From positions 2,356,001-2,420,000 of the forward strand of contig WUJK01000004.1 in the NCBI GenBank assembly GCA_011317545.1: a DNA stretch of 64,000 nt, in the 5' to 3' direction. The stretch comes from Coniella vitis. Its lineage: Eukaryota > Ascomycota > Sordariomycetes > Diaporthales > Schizoparmaceae. Each line of letters begins with the position of its first letter. The stretch's first letter is position 1. The notes below the pieces were generated by a model. It did no database searches, had not been told where the DNA came from, and saw only the letters and a program-made list of their open reading frames with translations. This document shows positions 12,596-22,935 of this stretch, one piece after another. Made by a program: the position numbers and the translations under genes.

Positions 12596-13884
12596 CTAGA
12601 TTGCTTCAACCGCAATACCTCGAGCGTCGCATCCAGAAGAGGACGCGCCAGCTGTCGGTTGCTGGTTAGAAGTTGTCGTAGGAGCCTGAGACGTAGGGGC
12701 TTGCATGAATCCGTAGTTGTCGTCGGCGTCGACAGAGTTGGACAAGTAGTCGTCCCACGATGACGTGAGGTCGATGTCGTGTTGGTCACCAGGTTGATAA
12801 TCGAAATCAATAGAATCTGCTTCTGGCGATGAAATGTGGCCAAAGTCATGAAGCTCAAGAAGATTGTCAAAAAATGAAGGGCCACTGTCTGGAGCTCCGA
12901 GACCGCTTGCAAAGAAGGTATCGTCGTTTCCACCGGCCGTTGACACTGCAGGTCACACAATACTGCAGCAGAGTATTGTGTCGAACGGGTGGTGGACTCG
13001 GCGACCGCCTCGGTTGCGGTAGCGGATTGTTGGGGAAGCTCGGCGTCCAGGGTGACTGTGACGGGCTCGGAAGAGGGCTCCTCGGCAACGGGGGCGAGGG
13101 CGGGCGAGATGGTGGCAGGGTCGACGGTCTTGGGAGCGTCGCCGTCTGCTTGTTGTTGCCGAACCAGACTGTTGATGAGGTCGAGGGTTGGCTGTGACAT
13201 GGTCTCTTGCGATGCATCTTGTGCACCGGCGACCTGAGGTGCTGCCGATGGGCATGCAAAGAGGGGTTGGGAGAATGTGAGCTGCGAGTCGCTAGACGTT
13301 GATATGCCGCCAAGCTCGGGCTTCACCCTGTGCAGCTCCTTCTCGAGGGCATGGAATTTTTGTGTGAGGGCGATCAGAGCGTTCTCAAGCTCCTTGTTTC
13401 GCGTGGCCAGGGCCTCTGTCTCGAGTCTCTTCCGTTCTCTCGAAGACTGGGCGGCCCGGCGGTTTCGAAGGACACGCTCGACTCGGCGTTGTTCCTTCTC
13501 ATCTTCTGTTTTTGCCCGTTTCCTACCACGACTCTAGTGTCAGCATTCACATATTGTTGGACTGGTTCGATGTGAAGCATGAGGAACTTACCTGGGAGGC
13601 AGATTGGTCTTTGGTTCTGGGAGCACTTGACCCCATGACTTTCTCTTCTTTGTTGGCTTCTTGTCTGATGCTTCTGGTGTGGCCTCGGGAGCGGGGCTGC
13701 CGAGCTCAGAGGGTGACATGTCCCGTAGTTGAGTCCCCGGAGGCGAGAGCAGATCAGACGGGTCCACGTGATCTTGTGTGTGTTCGGTGCCAAAGAGAGG
13801 TGGTAGCATGGCGTCGTCGCCTAGGTAGTCCTCGGACTTGACCTGGGGAGACGGCGTCAGGAGGCTAGATTGGTGATCCATCAT
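12596..13884 (-). CDS. hacA: bZIP transcription factor HacA (unfolded protein response)
   Basis: HacA/Hac1 activates ER chaperone and secretion genes when the ER sensor IRE1 splices its mRNA. Exon 1 (13884-13592) and exon 2 (from 13522) join over a 69-nt conventional intron at PPR. The basic region is unmistakable: KRAKTEDEKEQRRVERVLRN then RRAAQSSRERKR (about residues 99-130, with the bZIP Asn118 and Arg126), followed by a short leucine-zipper-like helix. A 20-nt unconventional intron (12968-12949) lies after QYS. Removing it shifts the frame and gives a 399-aa protein ending at 12596 with an acidic C-terminus (FFDNLLELHDFGHISSPEAD, SSWDDYLSN), a typical activation domain. Without removal, translation passes through the intron-encoded AAVLCDL segment and continues to a stop at 12370, giving 481 aa. 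This induced/uninduced pair matches the known behaviour of Aspergillus and Trichoderma hacA/hac1. The second ATG (codon 2) is also a possible start. Confidence 0.95.
12949..12968 (-). other. hacA: 20-nt IRE1-type unconventional intron of hacA
   Basis: Read on the minus strand, the intron runs from 12968 to 12949 and is bounded by CUG|CUG (5') and CUG|CAG (3'), not GT-AG. The 5' site sits in a 7-nt loop CUGCUGC closed by a perfect 10-bp stem (12981-12972 with 12964-12955). The 3' site sits in a 7-nt loop CUGCAGU closed by a 3-4 bp stem (12955-12952 with 12944-12941). Both cuts fall after the third loop base, a G, as in known IRE1 substrates. Removing 20 nt moves translation into the frame that encodes the acidic C-terminal domain. 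A 17-nt alternative (CUG|CAG at the 5' site) gives the same frame but does not fit the loop geometry. Confidence 0.92.
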
Positions 13885-15509
13885 GGCGTGTTGTGTATGT
13901 GTTTCGCGTCAAGACAGACGGTTGCTGTGTTTACGGACCGCCCCTGCGCGTTGACTTGACGAGTGATTGCCAAGTGGGTCGCCTTGATATCCGATACTGG
14001 GTCTGGGCCAAGTGCTGGAGGCTGCGCTTCTTTGTTTTGAGTCCTAGCTACTTATGTATATTATGCCGGCAGCCAGTGCGTATCCCACAGGTCACGCACG
14101 TCGCCAGAATTATGGGTACGTTGTGTGTATTGTGCTGTGAGTGGTTTTGGGTATTTTCTTGGGAAGTCGGTAAAAGAAAATGGTGAAGAAGTCAAAATGG
14201 AGAAAAGGAAACAGAAGGGGAGTGGGGGTGGTGGTGAGGGTGGTGATGGATTTGGGCGTAGAAAGCCAGGGCTGGACTGGGCTCGAGGCAAACGGGTAAC
14301 GTGGCCTCTTTTGTAGGCTTCCATCTGGATGAGCATATGCGAGAAGGTACCCCTGAGCGCCATGTTCTGGGGACGGTTCCTTGTAGTCTCGTACTTGTTT
14401 CCCCCTTGGCAGGAAGCTGAGACTTGGATTTGCGGATCTAGTGGATCCACCAGACAGGGGTAGTGGGGTGGCAATAAGACTTGGAGGAGTCAGCCAGTAC
14501 GTTCAATAACGCTCCCACCCCACCCTCTTCAGCAGCAAGCAGCCCCGATCTTTAGCAGGTCGCTGGCTACCGAGTGATGAGGGCGGACTGCACACTCTCC
14601 GCAGTATATCACTAGCTTGGTGAACTCCTCAAATAAATGCGCACACTAGGCGAAGTTGTGCATCTATACTATATACATGGGCGCAGTTGGCGCTGCCACT
14701 TTCGGAGGCTTTGAGGGTTTAGGCTCACTATTCCAACCTTCTTCCAGCTGAGGGCGGCATCCTCGGGGAGTCACAGGCAGAGCTGGAGGGGTGGGCTCGA
14801 GGCCGAAGGGGGCTTGGGCGTGGATGCATCGAGCAGGTGCGAAACCATAGTGAGCCGGGCTTCTTTTCGTATTTGCACTAGGCAAAGCGCTCAGGCCCAG
14901 GGCGCTCGCTCCCTCCCTTAACAGCGCCCGCGCACGCCCACCACCGGCACCTGATAGCGGCGGGTTGATGGCCTAGAGAGGCGCCGGGGGGTGGGGGTGG
15001 GATGCGCATGCGCAGTAAGGGCTGTGGGATGCGACTTCCGCTCCAAATATGGAAGCCGGACCTTTGTCGCTACTGCCTGTCCATCCTTCGCCCCATCGCC
15101 CACCCTCTCCAAGCACGACATCTCTGGCCTGGCGATGATCACGCCGCGCCCAGGGCGAGGACCCTTAGCGTGCAACGGTCCCTTCGCCTCCATTCCCAGA
15201 GCGACAGAGACAATGCCGACCTTGTCCATCTTGCAGCGCACGAACCAGTGCTTTTCTTCTCCCTTTGGTATGTCGTGCATGCTCTGGTATTTCCAGACCT
15301 CGAAACGGCTTTCAATGGCCACTAAGTCTGGCTTTGAAGCCCACACGCAACGGCCGCTTGTGGTTGCGTGCATTTTCGAGGCCTAGCTTGCCTAGCCCAG
15401 GTCAAGGTCAAGGCCAGATCCGGCCAGGGAGCCAGCGCATCATCTGGGGTTCAATAGCTGTATTGCAGTGCACAGCAGCACGACATCAACAGCGATGGCG
15501 ACAGCAACA

Positions 15510-15569
<60 letters not shown>

Positions 15570-17994
15570 TCCGCTTGCCAACGTGGACAATGTCTTGTCA
15601 ACGACGGCCTGTCAAACAACAGCTTCGTACATATCGCCGTGGACCCCGGCGGAGCCGACTAGGCGGTGACAGTCTGGCTCGAACGACAACACATCATCAC
15701 CCTTGAACCGCATACAGAACAGCTCCGTACGTACAGATTCCCACCATGATATTAAACTCATATACAAGAGAAGGGCGGTGATGAAGCCAGCCAGCCAGCC
15801 AGCCAGCCCACGTTGTGGCTACTCAGTATCGTGCCGGAGCACCAGTCCGATTCGTCGCCGCTTCATTATCAACTTCCCAGGCCCAGATGCCGCCAGCCCG
15901 GTCGCTCTCCCTTCTCCACATTGCTACCATAGCACCACCACTGTATGTGGCTGCTGCTAATGCGGAAGTCGATCCGGCACCACAACCTTGTTGGACCCAC
16001 GAACGCCAGAGCTTCGCTGGGGCCCTTCGTTTCGAGAAGCCCAGCACGGCTCCCTCAGTGGGTCCTACAGGCCTGCTTGCGCGTGCGTAGAAGGCCCCAG
16101 CCCTTCTTCCCTTGTCGCTGCTTGGACTTGGATAAGAAAAGGGGGCGGGCATACCTCGTCTCCAACTTGTCTGTCATTGCGACGAATGCTCCCCAGCGCT
16201 CGACAGCTGCGTCTGGGCCGGCATCAGTGTTTGCGGCACGGTTTTAGACTTTCTGCTTGACATATGTCGCTGCTTCGTGGCATCCTATTCAGCGACTAGC
16301 GCTCCAGCCTCATCTTGAAACTTTGAGCCTGTTGAAACCCGGCGGCATCACTCAGCGGCTGTACTATGTACAGATGTGAGCATACCCGCCGCCCGGTTAT
16401 CAGTGTTGCGGAATGCACTTTAAGCTTGCATCTTGCCACAGCTTTTGCGCATGCCTTGTTTGTCTCCCTCTGCGGCCCTTGCCCTTTTGCTGTGCTTTGT
16501 CCGTGTCATGCTTTCTGGGTTACGGTGAATGAAAAGTACGTGGTATTGCCCCCAAACAGGCAACTTGCTCAATAACGCCAGCCCCTGTGTGGCCTGACAC
16601 CATCGCGGTTGGGTTTGCCGCACTCCCGACCCCGGGGACGATCTTGATAGCCCTGGGATGGGTTTGAAACGTCAATCTACTATGTAGAGTGCGCCAGAGC
16701 CCGGACGGACAAACTGTTTCTCGATGCAACACACACTTTCTTCAGGCTATGGGTACAGTACTGCCATATTAGATGCGGCAGATTATCAAGCTACCTAGGT
16801 GCCCATTGTCCTTCTTTGACCTTTTGTTTGGCATGAATCAATCCTGCGTACGCCCCCCTTTCCCCCAGAGAACACCCCCTCTTCCTAGCAGCGCGTGTCT
16901 TTACGGACTAATATGATTGGGGTGTGCAGGCTGGGTGTTAACCTAGCCAATATCCCCGTCCGACCCGGCTCCCGTTCATTGAGACCCTCATACGGCTAAA
17001 ACGAGCGCAAGTGTCGCAAGGGAACGAGTAGATGACATTTCTTTTGTTTGTGATGTGACTAATGCGACATCATCCAGAAATTCTCCCATCCCTGGATCCG
17101 TTCGCTTGGTTTACCACAAGGGACTTCGGTCTTAGCAGGTGTTGCCACGTCCAAGGGCGTTCAGAACCAGTGGCGTGTGGGATGATTCTGTGTTGCGGGC
17201 TACTCGTAGTCATCAAATCTCACTCAGCATGATGACTCCCCGCTTGGACTCTGACTCCCCAGCGGCTCGCCTTCAGGAATGGAGAAGTATGGGGGGCTGC
17301 GCATCTGCAACTGTACCTACATACCAACTGCACACTGCGCTTACGCCAGCCCACCCAACTGCCCATCAACGTGGTATTCTAGCGTCTGCTAGTGGCAACA
17401 ATATATGCTCTGTACTATGTTTTATCCTGCATGCAGTCACCAGATTAGAATAAGCATGACAGAACAGGTTTGCTGTTGGATGGCGGCCGGATATAGTAGT
17501 CATCTTTTACTTATACGGCATTGCTAATTATTGCCAGTGAAAGCCATCCTCACTCGGGCGGGGCGACCTTGTCAGGAGGTAAGAATACCTACCATCTCCG
17601 CAAATATCGGGTTCTGGACATTCTCTCGCACTCCGGCAATTCCTCTTGTTATGCATATACTGTTCTCAACATCTAAGTAAATGTGGTCCCTTGGTGTTCG
17701 TAACCAACACGCGGCTCTTGCGTACGCACTACATTCATATCCGTACTTGGGGTATGCTATTTTCAATCTTTGCTATTTATATTGGCCGTAGATATCTTTA
17801 GAAAAGCTGACATGGTACAGACCGCGTGCCATTTGGCGCCGACTTGACTGCCGAACATGTATGTCGAGCACGTGGCCAATGCAATACTGACGAAGCGGAA
17901 CGAGAACAAAGGACGAGAAATGAGCAAAGTCGACCACGGCACCCTCTGTCTAATTGTACACACACGACTATGTACACAAGTAGCATGGCCATTT
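13885..17994. other. Gene-poor stretch, 4.1 kb, including hacA promoter
   Basis: On the minus strand the first 437 nt upstream of hacA contain no ATG, and 14160-14260 is strongly pyrimidine-rich when read toward hacA, which suggests a transcription start nearby. Beyond that there are overlapping short ORFs on both strands with no recognisable domain, a CAG/CAA microsatellite (15500-15568), a CCAG tetranucleotide repeat near 15786-15808, and TACTATGTA copies at 16362-16370 and 16678-16686. Confidence 0.6.
15500..15568 (+). repeat. CAG/CAA trinucleotide microsatellite
   Basis: Roughly 22 CAG or CAA triplets with a pure CAG core. Open frames crossing it read as poly-Gln, poly-Ala or poly-Ser, but none connects to a recognisable protein. 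Confidence 0.9.
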
Positions 17995-18697
17995 TCACAC
18001 CACTGGATCCCAATTGCCATTTCTCCCTTTCACAATACCATCAATCTCACTCGTCACCCAGCCACCGTAGAACTCCCCCGGCTGCTGCTCGACCTTCTCC
18101 CCGTCGACAAAACACTCCCAGGGGCCGGCGTAAAAGGAAAAGAACCCCTTGATGGGCGCGAAGCCTGCTGTGGGGTTTTCGTAGGACCAGATGCGGTTGG
18201 CGATGGTCATGTTGCAGGGTTTGGCGTTGGCTGCTGGGCTGGCTGGGCTCGTTGGGCTTGACTTTGGGCTGCTCAGGGCCCAGTATGTTGCTGCGCCTTT
18301 CCACTCGCAATATGTAGAGCGCGTGGTTTTGGCAAGGGGGACAGTGAGGGAGGAAGGAGGGAAGTAGTAGGCTGCTTGTTTTTCAATATTGTGCGATGGG
18401 CATAGAATCAGTACTCGGGTCGTGCATGTAACTCTCACAAAAGCAATCACTCTGTATGTATCTCTACGAGTCTGTGATGATCTAGTCTGGGCTGGGCTGG
18501 TCTGGTCTGGTCTGGGACAGCAGAATGGATTCATAAGCGGACGCACTTGGGGGATGATGCGTCTCGAGCACCCAGTACGCCTCGGTCGTGTCGGCGATGG
18601 TCTGCCCGTTCCACTTGATCTGCAGGTGCCGAGGCGATCGCTCGAGGAGCGGCGGCCGGGGGAAGGACTGGACGTTGAGTCTGGGTTTGGGTGTCAT
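17995..18697 (-). CDS. DUF427 domain protein (PF04248-type)
   Basis: Two exons, 18697-18547 and 18371-17995, join over a 175-nt intron to 175 aa. The domain covers almost the whole protein. Visible family signatures are WNGQTIADTTEAYWVLETHHPP followed by YYFPPSSL, STYCEWKGAATYW, ANRIWSYENPTAGFAPIKGFFSFYAGPWECFVDGEKV and QPGEFYGGWVTSEIDGIVKG. This small beta-rich domain is widespread in bacteria and fungi and has no established biochemical role; the Pfam clan name suggests nucleotidyltransferase similarity, which I cannot test. There is no signal peptide, so it is probably cytosolic. The junction codon ACC makes PPTYYFPP, matching the family. It is transcribed divergently from the CHMP2B-like gene. 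Confidence 0.88.
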
Positions 18698-18881
18698 TTT
18701 GAAGGGGGCAGTGCCTATTGCTAAATGGAAGAGGTGGTTTGTATCTGCTGTCTGTATATGCTATAACTTGAATCTTTTCTCTAGAAGGAAAATGAAAATG
18801 CTGCGGCTGGTTTCAAAGTGTATGAGAATGGTCGAGTCATTGAAAGCCACGCCGCGGATTGTGGCTAGTTTGATGCCTCCT

Positions 18882-18894
18882 CCCCCCCCCCCCC
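18882..18894 (+). repeat. Poly-C tract, 13 nt
   Basis: C13 preceded by CCTCCT, in the divergent DUF427/CHMP2B-like spacer. Confidence 0.95.
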
Positions 18895-19192
18895 TTGCAA
18901 CGGGGGAAAAGTGTGGCTTGGCAGCTTGTGCATTCGGAAAACGTCATCGGAGAAAGTGGGCTCAGTGTTTATCTGCCCGCGCTTCTGGAAGAACTGCGCC
19001 ACAGTGCACCCCCAAGCGATGTTGCCCGACGTTGGGACGCCCCAAGCCTGAATGAACCCCCAAGAGGCCAAGAAGCAAAGAAACAGCCCAAACTTCCCAC
19101 CATCAAAAGGCACGATTCACCCGAAAAGCTGATTCTGCGATTCTGCCAAAGTAAGCCGACTTTGCCCTACGGACTCAGTAACCTATCGACGA

Positions 19193-19203
19193 CCCCCCCC
19201 CCC
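19193..19203 (+). repeat. Poly-C tract, 11 nt
   Basis: C11 about 82 nt upstream of the CHMP2B-like start codon. Confidence 0.95.
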
Positions 19204-19285
19204 AAAGACAAAAGTGACGAACCCGAACCTACCGACCGTCTTTGTCACCGATCAATCCATCTGTCCACTCCTCCGCACAGCCAGC

Positions 19286-20387
19286 ATGTCGCAACGACAA
19301 CTCGCGCGGGATATGCAGACCGAGTACCAGGCGAGGGTATGAACATTTTCCTGTACCGTTTCTCCAGGGGAGAGTGTCGATAGTGAATGGGCGTTGGAAA
19401 GAGCAAGCCACGGGAAAGGCTGACAGACATGTGATCACCACAGCTCTCGGCCAAGCAAGCCCGCCGTGAAGCGCAAAAGGCGCAAAAGGCCGATAACGAT
19501 ATGAAGAAGCAAATCACAAATGTGCGTACCAAAGGTTTCGAGGCTCTTTCCCACCGGTGGAGGCATTCGTCACTCCTCCTTGTTATCTACAATGTTGGCA
19601 TGGAGAGGCGCGGACTACTTGCTCGACTTGGTCCCCTGTGGTACTCCGGAGATAAAAGAAGAAAAAAAGGAAGAGGGAAACAGAGAAACAGAGGGGCTAA
19701 CTAGTGCCATGCGGACGGCAATGTCGTCAAACAGCTCATCAAGAAAGGCGACAAGGCGTCCCTCGCACAAGCAGAACAAAAGGCCAAGCTGCTCCTCGGC
19801 AAGCAGGCCGTCGCGCAGCAAATGGAGCAGATGGCCGACATGGCCGACTTGAGCGTCGCGCAGATCCAGGCCAACAATGCCATGAACCGCATGACGGCCA
19901 TGATGATGCAGAACAGCAAGACCATGAACCGCGCGCAGAAGCAAATGAACCCAGAAAGAGTATGTCCCCCAAGATTCCTTTCCATCTTCCCAGTTCGGGG
20001 ACCTTCGTGTCTTTCACGCAGATTCCCAAACTTCGCATCATAATTGCACGAGAACAAGAGGACTTGGCTAACAGTGACCACTCTCTTCCACTTGTTACAC
20101 AGACACTCGTGGCCATGGAGCAGATGAAGAACCAAAACGAGGAATACGCCATGTCCAACTCCATCTACCAGGACGCCATGATGCAGTCCACCTCCGCCTC
20201 GGTATCCGACGACGCAGTTCGCGAGCTTCTTGGCAAGCTGGCCGATGACGCCGGTGTCGAGTTGTCGCAGGAGCTGGCATCTGCGTCCACGTCCAAGGTT
20301 GAGCCCGTCCAGGAGACTGCGGCTGCTGAGCCTACTCCCGAGCAAGAGGATGCACTCCAGCAGAGGCTAAGAGCCCTGCGAGCTTAG
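19286..20387 (+). CDS. ESCRT-III subunit, CHMP2B/Vps2-like (Snf7 family)
   Basis: Four exons are inferred: 19286-19336, 19444-19521, 19735-19959 and 20103-20387, giving 212 aa, almost the length of human CHMP2B. ESCRT-III proteins polymerise on membranes to drive endosomal sorting, cytokinesis and membrane repair. The protein is nearly all helix. It begins with a basic helix (QARREAQKAQKADNDMKKQITN, LIKKGDKASLAQAEQKAKLLLGK), then a Met-rich core (QMEQMADMADLSVAQIQANNAMNRMTAMM), and KTMNRAQKQMNPERTLVAMEQMKNQNEEYAMSNS, which aligns by eye with the CHMP2B block around its KTMQAVNKKMDP motif. The C-terminus is acidic and ends LQQRLRALRA, a plausible MIM1-type helix for binding the Vps4 MIT domain. 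The exon 3 acceptor is the least certain junction: a nearer TAG would insert about ten residues. Whether this is the genome's only Vps2-type protein cannot be judged here. Confidence 0.82.
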
Positions 20388-21444
20388 GAGGTTGGCACTG
20401 CTAGTCGATGTATGCAAGGCAGCGGTGCGGAAGTAGTCACTGAGGAATAGACTCGGTCTTGGGGCCGAGAGCAGTCGATTCCGACCAGAGGGACGGGAAA
20501 GAAGCACAAGCATTGGTGGCAGGGCTCCTTTTTGGTGATGCGAACTGATTTCTTTCTTTCTTCTTCTTTTTCTTGGCTACTATTACATAGTACAGGGAAA
20601 AAGGGTCAGGCGTTGGCCGGCGTAATGGGGGCGAATGAACAATATGATTTCATGACAGTTTTACCTGCTCGTGTTTGCCTCAGCCTTAACACTGCACCGA
20701 AAAGTATGCAAACGTCGCGTAGAACCAATATGCAGTCGGAAAAGTCAAAACAAAAAATCGCCAGACGTCCACATTCGTCCATTGCAAATCCATCACCACC
20801 ACCAAAAACACAACAACCGTCCAGCAAAGCCTTGGTCTTGCCCAACTTGAACACGCAACCTCTTGACCATGACATCTCCTGACACATTACCCAACTAAAG
20901 AGGGGCCCACAGGAGGGAGAGAAAACGGCAGAGGGTAGCCTAGCCAGGCATAGATAGATAGATAGATACGGCCTAGGGCGGAAAAGGAGAACCGTCACCA
21001 GGCATCCGTGCCGCACCTGGCTCCAAACCATTGCGGCATGTGTGCAGATTTCTGGGCGTCTCTCCAATGTGGATTGGGGGTTAGGCAATTATATAGACGT
21101 ATGCTTTGCCTTTCCCTTTTCTTTTTTCTTTTTGGGGGGGAAAAGAAATAAAATAAAAACCCGAGCTGTTCTTTGATTTTGCCTGCTACTGCTGTAGGAT
21201 TGAGTGTTGCCGAGGGCCACATGTATTTATTGTTTGCACCCTTTCTTGTAAGTCAAGAAGAAGTGAGCTGAAGTAAATGCAATGTGTTGTTTGCCTAGCT
21301 GCTTATTACTTTGTTGTTGTTGTCGTTGTCGTTGTCGTTGTTGTTGTTGTTTTTAAGGATTAAAGGACATGGGAGAGAATGTAAATCGTAGGCTTGAGTA
21401 CTCGAGTAGGCTCTAAGTATTATGTGAAAGCGAATGACACAAAG

Positions 21445-21501
<57 letters not shown>

Positions 21502-22935
21502 ACTAAATGGTGTATAACTGTAGTTGTATTTGATCATGATGTATATCATCACAAATATATTTCTGAAGATCACATCATATCAACAAATCATTCGTTCATG
21601 GAAACTTTATATTCATCACAACCAATGGTCAAAACTTGAAAAAGTATATAATTTTACAGTGAAAGCTTCGAAAAAAAAAAAAAATCAGTGCCAGAAACGC
21701 CAGCAACAGATCAAAAATTGGAAAGCGAGGAGATACTTACTACCTACTTGAGCGCCCGAAACATGCAGTAGTCGGTCTACAGGGCTCTCGTAGGATTGCA
21801 ATGACACAAATAATAGTGGCGATGGTTCAGTCAAATGGCCAGCAAGCTGTAAGGTTGAAACTTGAGCCAAGGGGGATCGCACTGCGATAGGATTGAGAGC
21901 GGGTTGGTTGTCATTGCTGTTATAACAAAAAAATAATAAAAAAAAAGCGACGTACAGTACGGCTCTGGTGGTCCCAATCATATTTTGTGCTACGTACAAG
22001 TTACACCATGGTCTCAACAAGTCTTCACCTTCCTGTCACTCCCCAACTGCTTGGAGGGATTTGATAGCAATTTAGTGGGCGGGTCTGAGAAATGGATCAC
22101 CCGAGATGCGGTTCGGATATGGAATTCTAAAGAGGTTGAGAAGTCGAGTACAGAGCCGTTGCTCTCAAGTTTGATGAATATCGTGTGCGAGGATATAATA
22201 AACAAGATGTAAACGCGTGGCAAGGCAGCAAGACGACAGCCATTATTGTCGCCCTGCGTTCTCTGGAGATCTTTATTAATGATTGAGTCATCTGCACGGC
22301 CAGATATCATCATGAAAGGCAGCGCGGATACCTTCAGATGCACCAGCCATGGTATCGAGCGTCAGCAGCAGCAGTGTACAAGTTATAAACACAGACAACC
22401 TAGCATATCCGTCATCACTATATTTACAAAAACCCGTAGTGAATCCTCTCGACTCTGAGTGTTGCCGACTTTAAAATAGGATAGCTTCGTAGTGTCAAGT
22501 CGACATCCGACATGTCACAAACCATAGCGGTAAAGCGTGAGATACTTGGCCATCATAATAGAGAACAGGCCACAAGTAAGACGGGTACATAGCCTCGGCC
22601 ATAATCATCTAGCTTGCCAGAATGACGAGAATCCATTTATTTATTTCTTTCCATATTCTTCCCCATTCAAGCCCAAGACTCCCAATGATTGACGCCATAT
22701 GCCATCATGCCCATGCTTTGATTTCCACGCACGACAAGCTGCACTGTTTATCCCATCCATCCCCCAAGATCATCTCGACCCGAAAAACATGCTCCCACTC
22801 TCATCCCGCCTTGCTCGGCTCTTGCTAAAACCCCGGCCTCAACTTTGTCTCGGCCTTTGAAATGCCATCACCGACGGAGACAAGGCCTCCGATCACAGCC
22901 TTCCTAGACTGAACCAAACCAAAGCAAACCAAAAT
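20388..22935. other. Convergent spacer with microsatellites, 2.5 kb
   Basis: 3' flanks of the CHMP2B-like gene and SKI2. Holds TACATAGTA (20584-20592), a GATA repeat near 20950-20967, a TTG/GTC repeat (21311-21350), an (AC)12(AT)15 tract (21445-21498), several A runs and AT-rich DNA between about 21500 and 22000. No ORF has a recognisable product; one transcript between 21.9 and 22.3 kb is conceivable but unsupported. Confidence 0.6.
21445..21498 (+). repeat. Compound (AC)n(AT)n microsatellite
   Basis: (AC) from 21445 to 21468 followed directly by (AT) to 21498. Alternating purine/pyrimidine tracts like this can adopt Z-DNA or cruciform structures. Confidence 0.95.

Larger units (their letters stand above)
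18698..19285. promoter_or_regulatory. Divergent promoter region, DUF427 and CHMP2B-like genes
   Basis: 588 nt between two divergent starts. Contains C13 at 18882-18894 and C11 at 19193-19203. No clear TATA box was seen for either gene. Confidence 0.4.

Noticed and set aside
12868..13313. Other minus-strand frames within hacA
   Set aside because: They are out-of-phase readings of the hacA exon; only the frames joined by the 69-nt and 20-nt introns make the bZIP protein.
14918..15386. Overlapping open frames on both strands (151 and 131 codons)
   Set aside because: Neither shows a family pattern, and mutual overlap in GC-rich DNA makes chance openness likely.
15265..15669. Poly-Gln frame through the CAG repeat
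   Set aside because: Openness is created by the microsatellite itself; nothing on either side resembles a protein.
21445..21498. Transposon end or inverted repeat
   Set aside because: It is a simple AC/AT microsatellite; no transposase-like frame or terminal repeats were seen here or elsewhere in the window.
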